NCBI GenBank assembly: GCA_029783825.1
Contig: JAREIK010005810.1
Span: forward strand, 1 to 64,000
DNA: 64,000 bases
Direction of reading: 5' to 3'
Source: Sapria himalayana
Lineage: Eukaryota; Streptophyta; Magnoliopsida; Malpighiales; Rafflesiaceae
The position numbers and the translations under genes were made by a program. Numbering within the stretch: position 1 is the first letter of the stretch; every line of letters starts with the position of its first letter. This document shows positions 39,011 to 50,697 of this stretch, piece after piece. The notes beneath the pieces are model-generated. The model worked only from the letters and a program-made list of their open reading frames with translations, did not search any database and had not been told where the DNA came from.

Positions 39011-39968
39011 ACCATGCTATTTGTTTTTAAAAATATTATTCATGATAGTAATTATGTACTAAAAAGTTAGGTTCATATATTTTATACTATCTTAGCTTGC
39101 GTGTCCATGACACATTGCTATATGTTGATCTTATTATATCAGTATGAAATCATTATTTTAATATTACTAAACTTGATTCAACAAGTCCACTCATCACTAA
39201 CACAAGAGAGATCACAAGGAATCACACACTAAAAGATATCTTTTGAAGGAATATTGAAATTATTAGAAATATAAGTGTTTTATTTCAAGAAACATAAATA
39301 TGAAAGTTATTATGTTTGAGATAATTTTGAGATAAATTTAAGTTACAAAATGTTAGATACATGATAAATATAAATCTTTATACACACACACACACACACA
39401 CACACCATGATAATCTTTGTTAAAGATAAGTGCAACCATAAGAATATAAATGAATCATGTAGGAAAATTATAATAAAGTCTATGAAAAAATTAATAAGAA
39501 TAATTACTTTTATATCATATGTTGACTTACAAGCTTATCACATGCTTACTTGTATGAATAGCATGTGTTAGCATGTATGATTTCCAAGTCTTGGCTTACA
39601 TGAGTGATAAGTATTGATTAATTGCTTACTATGTGTTCTCGTGCATTAATGCCAAGTGCTTGAATGTGTGCTTGTTATATGATGATGTGTATACCTACCA
39701 AGGATTGACTTGACATGTGAAAGCTATGTGTTGGCATACTAAATGTTGCATCAAAAATTTAAAAACTTTGAATCTTGCCTATAAATAAATGTGATTTGGG
39801 GTTCCTAGCACACAACAATACATATCATCAGAACATTTCAGAGTGAATTGAGAAACACTTGTTCAATTATTTTCAATTACATGTGTGAATATTAGTGTGT
39901 TTTCTAAAAGTTAGTAGAATAGTTCAAACTGATTCAATCGAGTATAATCAATTTAATTTAATTTGACA
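39011..39968 (+). other. Complex stretch with LTR-like promoter and (AC)n
   Basis: An (AC)n run lies at 39380-39405. A TATA-type signal (GCCTATAAATAAATG, about 39778) is followed by GGGGTTCCTAGCACACAAC, CATTTCAGAGTGAATTGAG and TTCAATT. That layout is like the U3/R/U5 promoter part of a plant LTR. No matching second LTR or coding region was seen, so this is at most a solo or truncated LTR. Confidence 0.3.
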
Positions 39969-41335
39969 TGCTAAACTATTATTTATTATTTATTTATTTA
40001 TTGTTTATTTGTTTATTGTTATTTGTTTTATTTGTTTTATTTGTTTTATTTGTTTTATTGTTTATTTGTTTTATTTGTTTTATTTGTTTTATTTGTTTTA
40101 TTTGTATTATTTGTTTTATTTATTTTATTTATTTATTTATTGTATTTATTCTATTTATTCTATTGGTTCTATTTGTTCTATTTGTTCTATTTGTTCTATT
40201 TGTTCTATTTGTTCTATTTGTTCTATTTTTTCTATTTGTTCTATTTGTTCTATTTGTTCTATTTGTTTTATTTGTTTTATTTGTTCTATTTTTTCTATCT
40301 GTTCTATTTGTTCTATATGTTCTATTTGTTCTATCTATTCTATATGTTCTATCTGTTCTATTTGTTCTATCTGTTCTATTTGTTCTATCTGTTCTATCGG
40401 TTCTATCTGTTCTATCTGTTCTATCTGTTCTATCTGTTCTATCTGTTCTATCTATTCTATATGTTCTATATGTTCTATATGTTCTATCTGTTCTATCTGT
40501 TCTATCTGTTCTATCTGTTCTATCTGTTGTATCTGTTCTATCTATTCTATTTGTTCTATTTATTCTATTTGTTCTATTTGTTCTATTTGTTCTATTTGTT
40601 CTATTTGTTCTATTTGTTCTATTTGTTCTATTTGTTCTATTTGTTCTATTTGTTCTATTTGTTCTAGTTGTTCTATTTGTTCTATTTTTTCTATTTTTCT
40701 ATTTGTTCTATTTGTTCTATTTGTTCTTTTTAACTAGTTGTTCTAGTTGTTCTATTTTTTCTATTTGTTCTAGTTGTTCTAGTTGTTCTATTTGTTCTAT
40801 TTGTTCTATTTGTTCTATTTGTTCTATTTGTTCTATTTGTTCTATCTGTTCTATTTGTTCTATTTGTTCTATTTGTTCTATTTGTTCTATTTGTTCTATT
40901 TGTTCTATTTGTTCTATTTGTTCTATTTGTTCTATTTGTTCTATTTGTTTTATTTGTTCTATTTGTTCTATTTGTTCTATTTGTTCTCTTTGTTCTCTTT
41001 GTTCTATTTGTTCTATTTGTTCTATGTGTTCTATTTGTTCTATTTTTTCTATTTGTTCTATTTTTTCTATTTGTTCTATTTGTTCTATTTGTTCTATTTG
41101 TTCTATTTGTTCTATTTGTTCTATTTGTTCTATTTGTTCTATTTGTTCTATCTGTTCTATCTGTTCTATTTGTTCTATTTGTTCTATTTGTTCTATTTGT
41201 TCTATTTGTTCTATTTGTTCTATCTGTTCTATTTAGTCTATTTGTTTTATTTGCTCTATTTGTTCTATTTGTTCTATTTGTTTTATTTATTTTATTTGTT
41301 TTATTTGTTTTATTTATTTTATTTATTATATTATA
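39969..41335. repeat. 9-bp minisatellite (TTTGTTCTA)n
   Basis: About 150 units. Edge units (39990-40135 and 41240-41330) are mainly TTTGTTTTA, the interior is TTTGTTCTA, and a central block (about 40310-40550) is rich in CTGTTCTAT. Because 9 is a multiple of 3, all three plus-strand frames stay open: Leu-Phe-Tyr, Phe-Val-Leu and Ser-Ile-Cys repeats of up to 422 codons. It abuts CACTA-3 sequence at about 41340. Confidence 0.97.
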
Positions 41336-44293
41336 TTATATTTAATTTTATTTTATTTTTGAATTCAATCATTACTCATTTTTAATTATTTTTTGTAGAT
41401 ATCAAGTCGACATACCTAAGTATGTATGCTAGTCATGTTTAAAATACACATGCATATTGATGTATTATGTTTTTGTAGATATCAAGTCGGCATACCTAAG
41501 TATGTATACTAGTTATGTATAAAATATACATGAATATTGATGTATACTATTTTTGTAGATACAAATTTGGCAAACCTAAGTATATATATTGTTTATATAT
41601 TGAGGAGGAATGAGGAGGAATTTGGAAACAAAAATAGTATCCAAGAATTATATCATGGTGTGTATGGTGATTAAAGAAGAAATTTGAAAATGACAATGAA
41701 TAATTGATGAATGCATTAGAATAAAAATAGTATCCAAGCATCATAATCCACACAATGACAATGCATTATATCACAAATACATTAAGCATTTATACGTATA
41801 AGTTTTTATACATTATCCAAGCATACTGTATGGTGATTAAAGAAGAAATTCAGAAACAAAAAAAATAGAATAAAAATGCTTACTCTTTGATTAAGTAATC
41901 CAATGATAATCGATGAACGTACCTCAAATCAATAACAAATTAAAACATAAACCTTGAATAAATTTTTGTTTAATCAGCATTGAAAGATAGTGGTGGAATG
42001 AGAAGGAATTCGGTTCTGTTAGAGATGCGTCAAGTCGAGAGAGTGACTGTATATTTTAGGATAATATTTATATTTTTAATTATTAAAACATTAAATAAAC
42101 AATATATGTATAAAATAAAAAAATACTCATTAATTTTATTTACTATCAAAAATTTTTCAACAAAATTAATGTACGTGTAGCAAGGTACAAATGAAAAACA
42201 AATACCTTACAATTTTTTATTATAATATTAATTAAATAATAAATATATAAACAATGAAAAAAAATGTTTTGCATTAAAAAAATATCAAATAGGTACGAAA
42301 TTAACAAACTTCATATAATAAGACATGAATGAAACGATGATTTGTCATCTAGCCACTCGCCTAAAAGTTATAAAATACTTTAATGTTAAAAAATCTATAG
42401 AAATTTATATTTTATGGTGATAAATTTTAAGAATTCATATTTATTTTTACAAAGATAATATAAAATAAAAAATTAATATTTAAAGCTAATTGTAAAAATA
42501 TTATTCAATTGTTTGATTTTTATAAATTTTAGTAGGATTAAACATCTATATATTTATTTATAATTATTATTTTATTTTCTTTTAACTTTATTGAAAATAT
42601 TATATTTTTATTATATTTCAAGATTTTCAAGATTCGTATTATTTATTTTTTTAAAAGTTATCTATAATCATAAAATTTTTTTAATAGTTATAATAATATT
42701 AATATTTACTAGTTTATTCATTAATTCAGATATTTTTGAAAATAATTTCTATTTTATCATACATTGAATTAATTTACATTTAAATTAGTATAAATTTTAA
42801 TGTATGTTAATTTAATTTTTAAATTATCAAAAAAAATTATTATACTTAATAAATTAATTATTTAATGTTACTTTAATTTAAATTCTTTAATTTCTTAAAT
42901 AAAAATTTTAGAAAAAGTATTTGTATAATTTTTTAAAAAATTAAAATATCATAAATATAGGTATTTTAGTCCTTATTAATATAATTCTTTTTTGTATTTT
43001 TATATATTTTAAATTAATTATTTATTTTATCAATTTTGTTTATATTACGAGAAGAATTTGTGTTTCAAAGGATTGCTCATCTATAGACTAATAACATAAA
43101 TTTAATAAACAAAATTAAATTAAATTTTAATATAAATAATAAATAAAAAAATTATATAATTAAATAATGGCAAGGGAAATACCATCGGTAAATTCGTAGC
43201 TAAATTATGAATTTAAATATCTAGGGTAATTCCATCCCCAAATCCATCAGCAAAATTAAGGATTCTATTTTCTATTGAAATTCCATCACTAAATCCATCA
43301 CTAATTTATGAATTTTATTAGTTATGGATATTCGCTCGCAAAATCAGTAGCTAAAATATAGATTTTATTACCGAGGAATAGTCAATCTCTAAATCCATCG
43401 TTAAATCATGGATTTTTTTAACAAGGGAAAATCCGTCGCTAAATCCGTCGCTAAATCCGTCGCTAAATCATGGATTATATTAGTAAGGAGAAATATGTCG
43501 CTAAATCCATCGCCAAATCATGGATTTTATTAGCAAGGAAAAATCCGTTGATAAATCTGTCGCTAAATCATAGATTTTATTAGCAAGGGAAAATCCTTTG
43601 CTAAATCTGTTGCTAAATCATGGATTTTATTAGCAAGGAAAAATCCATCGCTAAATCATGGATTTTATTAGCAAGAGAAAATCCATCATTAAATATGTTT
43701 CTAAATCATGGATTTTATTAGTAAGGGAAAATCCATCGCTAAATCCCTAGCTAAATCATAGATTTTATTAGCAAGGGAAAATCCGTCGCTAATTCCGTCA
43801 CTAATTCCATTGCTAAATCATGGATTTTATTAGCAAGGGAAAATCCATCGCTAAATCTGTTGCTAAATTATGGATTTTATTAGCAAAGAAAAATTGGTCG
43901 CTAAATCATTGATTTTATTAATAAGGGAAAATCCATCACTAATTCCGTCGCTAAAAATTAGCTAGGGAAAATCCTTCAATAATTCCATCACTAATTTCAA
44001 GCTTTTATTAGCAAGGTATATTCCGTCGCAATATTCGTCGCTAAAATCCCCTTTATTTAAGCACAATTTAAGAAAATTTTCAGTCACTAATCTATCTCTA
44101 AATCCATCACTAAAATCCCCGCTTTTTTTTGAGCAGAATTTTCAAAAAATTTTCTCTCGCTAATCCATTGCTATTTTTTTTCCCAAAAAAAAATAATAAA
44201 TCCCTTGCTATTCCCTTGCTAATCTCTTACAATTTAGCTAGTGATTGATCACTAGCTAAAATTTCCTAGCTAAATTGATATTTTCTTGTAGTG
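41336..44293 (-). mobile_element. CACTA-3: inverted left end of a CACTA element
   Basis: Read on the minus strand from 44293: CACTACAAGAAAATATC, TTTTAGCTAGTGATCAATCAC, subterminal repeats (44290-43160), the AT-rich arm (about 43150-42180), then GATAATTTGTTATTGATTTGA (about 41930) as in CACTA-1. A further TATGCCGACTTGATATC repeat (41411 and 41470) is shared with 166. No TNP genes and no right terminus are seen, so the element is truncated, at or before the minisatellite. The base after 44293 is TTG; no partner duplication can be checked. Confidence 0.85.
43160..44293 (-). repeat. Left subterminal repeat array of CACTA-3 (inverted)
   Basis: About 20 units of roughly 45 bp with TGGATTTTATTAGCAAGG, GAAAATCCGTCGCTAAATC and close variants. 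It is more homogeneous than the arrays of CACTA-1 and CACTA-5, which suggests local amplification or a younger copy. Confidence 0.85.
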
Positions 44294-45090
44294 TTGTCTC
44301 TGCTCAAGTGATTCCCACGCACAAACAAGTTAGCGAATGCAAGGTTCATGCACTTCTAAGTTTGAAAGAAAAACAATTTCTCCTGAACAGAATGCCATAG
44401 AAGAAGCTCTTTGACAATGATGATGACATGCCCAATTGGTGCCCACAGGACAATGAACTTCTCATTCCATCTACTTTAAAGCCTACTAGGCTGCCATCAA
44501 CTCACATTCCAACCTCACTTGTTGCAAGTATTTCTATTGTTCCTAGTGATTGTATGGCCCTTCCATCGTTACTTTGCCATCAGCAATGGGATCCCTGACC
44601 AGTTTCTCACGCATTTCCTTTACCTGTTAATTTCAGGATGATGCATGATCCTGCTAAACCTAGTGAATATCCATTTAAGAACTAACATCCATTTGCAACC
44701 TTGGCTTGGCCTATTTGATGCCAAGATTCAGGTTATCCTCCTGGTTGGAGGGCCAAGATGGCATGACTCTAGATGGGTAACCTTGAAGTACATCATGTTT
44801 TTTGAACAGAAGTGTATACAAAAAAAATTGCTGGATGACTGCCATCCTATTTTAGCCTATTATTATTTTCATTCATTGATAATAGTGTGAGTAATGTGTA
44901 TGGAACCTATTAATTTATTTGTTGTTTCTTGTTGATAGGATAGATGGCTTTAGATATTGATGATAGTTGTTTATTTCTTGTTGGAAGTGTACATGCCCTC
45001 TCACGTATGTACTTGAACACATTGGATTTGTATTCTAAATTAGCATAATAGTGTTTGAAAGTAATTTGAGGTTAAGAAGCATTGATCCAA
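44294..45090 (+). pseudogene. Unidentified captured gene fragment
   Basis: The segment is GC-richer than its surroundings and has an imperfect protein-like frame: HALLSLKEKQFLLNRMP, stop, KKLFDNDDDMPNWCPQDNE, then a Pro/Ser/Leu-rich stretch, SHAFPLPVNFRMMHDPAKPS and EYPFKN. The second half (44690-44890) contains GYPPGWRAKMA in one frame. Stops break it repeatedly. I do not recognise the family. It occupies a place like that of the ARF retrocopy in CACTA-1 and CACTA-2, upstream of psi-TNP2, and is likely passenger DNA of CACTA-4 or host DNA between CACTA-3 and CACTA-4. Confidence 0.4.
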
Positions 45091-46250
45091 AAAAAACATA
45101 CAACATTATGTTTAAATATATGTGTATAACTATATATAAATAGTTGTATAACTATATAAAACTCTATATAATTAAATATATCTATATTTGTTACTATGTA
45201 TACATATATGTAAATCTATATATTTGTTTAGAACTTCATATACATTTATGTATGACTACTTATTAACACTTGGTATGAATATATCTATAAATACTATATG
45301 TTTAACTATATATAACTATTTATAACTATATATACCATATGTATAATAACATATAACTATAAATAATTGTATCTACTATATGTATAACTATAACAACTTT
45401 GTGCATAATTATATTTTAATATGTAATTTACAACATATATTTAATAAACATTTTTATATAATAGTATATAAAAATGTATTTTACTATATCTATGCCTATA
45501 CATAACTATATCTATAAATATATAAAATAATATGAAAAAATATATATACCTACATGTATAAATATAAGTATAACTATATGTGTAACTAAATGTATAGCCA
45601 CATGTAAAAATATTTATAATTACAGGTATAACAACATATAACATTATGTTTAACTATATGTGTATAACTATATATAAATATTTGTATAACTATATAAAAC
45701 TCTATATAATTAAATATAACTATATTTGTAAATATGTATACATATATATAAATCTATATATTTGTTTATAACTTTGACATTTATGTATAACTACTTATAA
45801 CTACTTGTATGAATATATCTATATATAACTATTTGTTTAACTATATATAACTATTTATAACTATATATATATGTATAACAACATATAAATATAAATAATT
45901 GTATCTTACTATATGTATAACTATAAAAACTATATACATAAATATATTTAAATATATAATTTACAACATATATTTAATATACATGTTTATATATTGGTAT
46001 ATAAAAATGTATGTTACTATATCAATACCAATATAGAACTATATTTATAAATGTATAAAATTATATGAAAAAAATATATATTCCTACTTGTATAAATACA
46101 AGTATAACTATATGTGTAACTATATGTATAATCACGTGAAACTATATTTATAATTAAATGTATAATAACATATAATATTTTGTTTAACTATATGTGTATA
46201 CCTATATATGTATAACCACTTTAATAGTGTTATATGTATTAAATGCTAAA
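45091..46250 (+). repeat. About 540-bp AT satellite of CACTA-4
   Basis: The marker TATATGTGTATAACTATATA occurs at about 45118 and 45655, and changed at about 46190, giving periods of 537-540 bp. The units here are the least diverged in the window. They supply the uninterrupted insertion site for CACTA-1: ACTCTATATAATTAAATATA at about 45170 and 45708. Confidence 0.9.
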
Positions 46251-46255
46251 GTTAT

Positions 46256-46808
46256 AGTGCAAATGAAATTGATTATTATGGTCAACTCACAGAAGTTATT
46301 GAGTTGGAGTATCTCGGACTCCAAAATAATAGGATTGTTATATTAAAGTATGAGTGGTTTTATCATACACGAAATGTGGGTGCAAAGATTCATTCGGATT
46401 ATAAGCTAGTGTATGTAAACCATAAACAGAGATTTAATCAATATGAGCCATTTATTTTGGAAGTTCAAGCCACTAAAGTATATTTATTATACATATATGA
46501 GTTTATCTCACGATAAGAGTGATTGGTGGATGATTTGCAAAATTAAAGCTTGATCAAATATTGAAGTACCAACATCTCAACAAAAAAGTGCAAACTTAGC
46601 TATTGTATCGGCATTCCAAGAAGATGACATATATAATATTGAGTCTGTGCATGTAGATGAAGATCAAGAAAATTTATGTGACTCAAATGGTGGCCCAATA
46701 GAAATTGAAGATGATCGATTTATATCTGAAAATGAGTTGAAACTTTCATCAGAATCATACAAAATGTCAGAAGATTCATTGGAGGATGATAGTGATGCCA
46801 ATAATTAA
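46256..46808 (+). pseudogene. TNP2 transposase, C-terminal part (CACTA-4)
   Basis: Homologous to 16384-16927. The open part (46304-46516) reads LGLQNNRIVILKYEWFYHT, then RNVGAKIHSDYKLVYVNHKQ and RFNQYEPFILEVQATKVY: the DUF4216-like domain of CACTA TNP2 proteins. After a frameshift comes LSR-DKSDWW, and the acidic tail ends at TAA 46806. The rest of the gene is absent; satellite sequence directly precedes it, so a deletion similar in kind to that in CACTA-2 has occurred. Confidence 0.85.
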
Positions 46809-46951
46809 ACTATCATAATTATATAATAATATTAAACTATCAAAGACTTTCTATATTTTGTTAAAATCTATTGATGTGTTTTATTCAAAAATGCATGGTT
46901 GTTCATCATATCTTTATTATTTGTTCTATGTTTTTATTTTTTGTACAAAAA

Positions 46952-48830
46952 ATGGCACCTAAAGGACATGGTCGTGGTAGAGGTGGACGTGGATGTAGTA
47001 ATGGACCAAATTCATCTAGTATTTTACACCATGTAGCAAATTTAGTACCATCTCATACCCACAATATCCAGACTTCAACATCACAATCACCATCTCCATT
47101 TCCATCACCATCACCATCACCATCATTGACACCTTTACTATCAGCTTTATCAGATATAAGCCCAGCACCCATTTTCCTTCCTGCACACACTTTTTGTATA
47201 TTACCATCTTCTACATCACATTTTTCACCAATAGTTCCCCCATTTACAAAACTATCGACATCATCAAATGTTGTGTCTTCCTCTACATTCAGTGCTAAGT
47301 TAGTAATTGAGATTGTGGATTGGATGCGTAAGAAATATATAAATATTACTTGAATAAAAAATTATGATGTTTCTGTTAGTGGTTTATTTTATATATAGTT
47401 ATGATTTATTTTTTTCAATGTTATTTATTTATTTTTATAGTTTTATTCCATCTAACAAGTGTTCGGCTATAGTTAAAAAGTCTTTCAAGAAAAAGATTGA
47501 TTCTAAAGCATTCTCGTGGAAGAAAGTTTCTAAATCGACAAAAGAGTCTAATTTTAATGACTTTCAAGCAAAAATAATGAAACAAATGCATGGAAAATTA
47601 ATTATCTAATTAGTTAACTATTATGTTAGTTATTATTCAAGCAGTAAATAAGTATGCCATTTTTATTAATATAAATTCTTTTGTGATTTTTCTATATATA
47701 GAATCTGTGCACATGGCTACCCAAATTTAATGGAAAGATAAAGTCATTGTGGGAGAGCAAAGATGCTGAATGGTATTCTATTTTTGTCTAGAAATTGAAG
47801 AAGATAAAGAAAGGTCGGATTTTATATCCAAGGATGATTAGCCCAAGTGCTATAAGTATTGGGAGGAGCCATATTTGAAGAAAAATCTGAGATTTCTAGC
47901 AAATATTGATGAACTGAGGTAGCCAGACTAGGTACAGAAATGTCTCGCCACACAGGAGGGTCAAAGGCAAGCATTGAGCATGCTCAAGATTTGGTACAAT
48001 TTTATAATTGTAAACATTTATATATTTAGTTGTTTTCCTAATAGTCTAAATAAATAAAATCTTTGCGTGGTTTTATTAATATTGTTACAATTTTTTATAA
48101 TTTGTTATTTTATGACTTAATAAATACATACTCTAGGCTGAAAAATTTGGTCGATCTCTCAATTTTTATGAGATTTTCAAAAATATACATGTGAAGAAAT
48201 TAGATGGTCGGTTTGTTGATAACAAGTCTCCAATGATTACTATAAGAATCTATTATATTAATAAAATTTTTATAGTACTACAGTAAATTTTGAAAGTTGT
48301 TTGGAATGCAAACTATTAAATTTATTTTGTGTATATCTATAATATTATTTTTTTCTATTTTATCATAGAAACTAATTGAGGAATGTGTGACAGCTGCTTC
48401 GCAACAAGTTGAGGGTTCTATCGATCTTCAACTAATTGACTATGATCCTATCTATTTGGAGACCATAGGAGGTCATAAGAAGTAATGGAGTGTATGGCAT
48501 CAACACGAAGGAAGTGTAATTTTATTGTAGCAGTCGTGCTTCTAATTTATCTATCACAACAAAGGTGGATGAGGTGGTCAAACAACAAGTAATGGAAACA
48601 AATGAATGTTTTGAAGTTATAGAGACTGAAATGAAAGAGAAGGATGAGCATATATCTCATTTGAAAAAAGAAATGCAGGAAATGAAAGAAGAGAATGATG
48701 AGAAGATTACTCATTCGAAAGAAGAAATGTAGGAAATGAAAGAAGAGAAGTATAAGCAGATTACTCATATGAATGAAGAAAAGCAAGAAATTAAAGAAAT
48801 GAATGATGAGATGAAGAAACTAAGAATTTA
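46952..48830 (+). pseudogene. psi-TNPA-like gene (CACTA-4)
   Basis: The best preserved N-terminus of the three copies. ATG at 46952, MAPKGHGRGRGGRG, then SNGPNSSSILHHV and a Ser/Pro-rich region with a (Ser-Pro)n run (about 47090-47130), open to 47353. A donor-like GCGTAAG lies near 47327. Exon 2 is about 47441-47577, reading KKVSKSTKESNFNDFQ. The middle exons are damaged. The C-terminal coiled coil (about 48590-48830) has four repeats such as KDEHISHLKKEMQEMKE, one with an internal stop. The basic N-terminus suits DNA binding and the coiled coil suits self-association; both are inferred from family knowledge. Confidence 0.8.
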
Positions 48831-49432
48831 ATGCAATAGTAGATATCTTATATGGGGTCATAGTAAGCGACATTGACGTGAAAAATCGCATTCCAAGATT
48901 CAACTGCAAAATCTCATAAGAGAGGCTAACACACATTCAATAATTAATTATGAGGATGATTTCGTATTATAATTATTTTTGAACTATTTTTGATTTTTGT
49001 CTATGTGTAGCAAAACAATATAATATATTTTTTGAGGTATCAATTTTTTTTATTCTAGTTTTGTTCTTTGCTTTTCCAATTAACCTAATAATGAATCTTT
49101 GCTAGAATCTAATGTGAGATGCATGAAAAAATATTGATTCAAAGCCTTCAAACATTGTCATGGTCCTTCCTATGCATGGGTCCCATCTTTGGATGTCTCT
49201 ACTGGATCAAAAGGAGGCCAAGCTTCTATTATCTTCATTATTCCTGAAGCATTTTATTTTTGCACACATACTTTCTCTCTAAACATCATTTTTGGATATC
49301 TTTTAGATATTTTTTGAAGTTGTATGACTATCAACTTAGATTTTTGTTTGTTCATGTCTATAATTACTATTTTTATATATCTATGAATATGTTTGAGTAT
49401 ACTCAAATATTTTGGGTAGAGTTTTAGCGTAT

Positions 49433-49640
49433 TATAGGTATGTAAAAGGCTTGGCTGGTCCTCTTGGTGTTAGGAATAGTACGTTAGCTTCTGAAGTTGT
49501 GAGTCGAACAAAAATTTTAGTCCCACGTAGATGCAAGTTTGTTCTTGACACTCTTATTTCGTGTAGTTCTATGTTGTCATTGTTCAGATCCGTGACTACG
49601 TATTATCAGTCATTTTGTGAATTAAACTATTGAAATGTTA
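49433..49640 (+). pseudogene. Unidentified exon fragment shared with CACTA-2
   Basis: An open frame reads LAGPLGVRNSTLASEVVSR and TKILVPRRCKFVLDTLISC. It is followed by a donor-like GTGTAG and intron-like DNA. The homologous piece at 28716 in CACTA-2 is less intact. It starts exactly after the shared element word GTATGTAAAAGGC. I do not recognise the protein. It may be a captured exon or the edge of a third element gene. Confidence 0.5.
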
Positions 49641-49721
49641 ATAGCCATTACGATTGCTAATGAAATTCAATTAAATGTGTTCATTTTGCTTGTTCTCCCT
49701 CTCTTGTATGTTCGTAGTTTC

Positions 49722-49965
49722 ATGGATGACGATGGGCTGAACATGATGAATTATGGCTATTAAAAGCTATTTTTCTAGGGGCATCTTGGTCTACAACTGA
49801 TCCATAGCATGGGAGACCAAGACATGAATCCCTTCTTACCAGGAAGTGATCTTAACAACTTAATGGTTAATGCCAACAATTCATTCAATCCCCATGAATG
49901 CATTGTCTCCAACACTTCTCTTGCATTATAATACATGAGAGATGGCTGGATAAACTAGAAAGATT
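49722..49965 (+). pseudogene. BBR/BPC (GAGA-motif binding) transcription factor, captured N-terminal fragment
   Basis: BBR/BPC proteins are plant-specific nuclear factors that bind GA/CT repeats. After an acceptor-like CTTGTATGTTCGTAG the frame opens MDDDGLNMMNYGY (49722), then, past two in-frame stops, GHLGLQLIHSMGDQDMNPFL, PGSDLNNLMVNANNSF, NPHECIVSNTSLAL, YMRDGWIN. This is the group I BBR/BPC N-terminus (MDDDGLNMRNWGYYE..., GHLGLQLM, KPFLPGR, YMRDSWI). The conserved DNA-binding C-terminal domain is absent; sequence after YMRDGWIN is element spacer. Four nonsense codons are present. It is on the same strand as the transposon genes and sits in the cassette slot 3' of psi-TNPA. Confidence 0.85.
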
Positions 49966-50007
49966 AGCCCCTGAAGTTTTGTGCTTTCTTTATGAAGTAT
50001 AAATGGG

Positions 50008-50345
50008 ATAATACTAATTTGTTGCACTTTTTGTCATCTAAGGCTATGTGATTATATTTATGTGTATATATTTGTATGTATATACTATAGTATATATGTA
50101 CATATATACTCAGTATCATATATACTACAGTATATATGTACATATATACTCAGTATCATATATACTACAGTATATATGTACATATATACTCAGTATCATA
50201 TATACTACAGTATATATGTACATATATACTCAGTATCATATGTACTTGCTATATATGTAGATATATTGAGTATATATGTACATAAAACAGTGCAGTATAT
50301 ATTACATATAGACTGCACTAATATATGTACATATATATTATAGTA
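50008..50345. repeat. 40-bp minisatellite (CACTA-4)
   Basis: Four 40-bp units at 50081-50240 (TATACTACAGTATATATGTA then CATATATACTCAGTATCATA). Three and a half are identical and the first carries one mismatch. It is flanked by diverged TATATAC units. The open frames here are repeat translations. Confidence 0.95.
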
Positions 50346-50697
50346 TATATATACGTATATACTAAATTTGATGCCATGATCTCTAAGAAATTTGACTAGA
50401 TTTTTAATTCCATCAGAATTTGATGCTTGCATGATGATGCCACAAGAGAAAACTAGCAAAGTAGATTAAAAAGTTAATGATGAGGAGACTGATTTACCCA
50501 GAAAAAACTGATTCCTTCTCTTTGTTTTTTGAAAGTAGAGTTGTTTCCTTTTGCTTGTAGAAGGATTTTGAAAGAATTCTAGAAAATACTTATGGCATGT
50601 GTATTTTGTGAGTTCTACTTTTCTTTTCTTTTTAGATACTATTTTTAAGATTCTCATCACTGCTAATAACTCCTTTTTTTCCCTTGCAATTGTGTAG

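Noticed and set aside
39968..41236. 422-codon open frame (and 242, 214 and 200-codon companions)
   Set aside because: Translation of the 9-bp minisatellite. All three frames are open because the unit is a multiple of three; no start context, no complexity.
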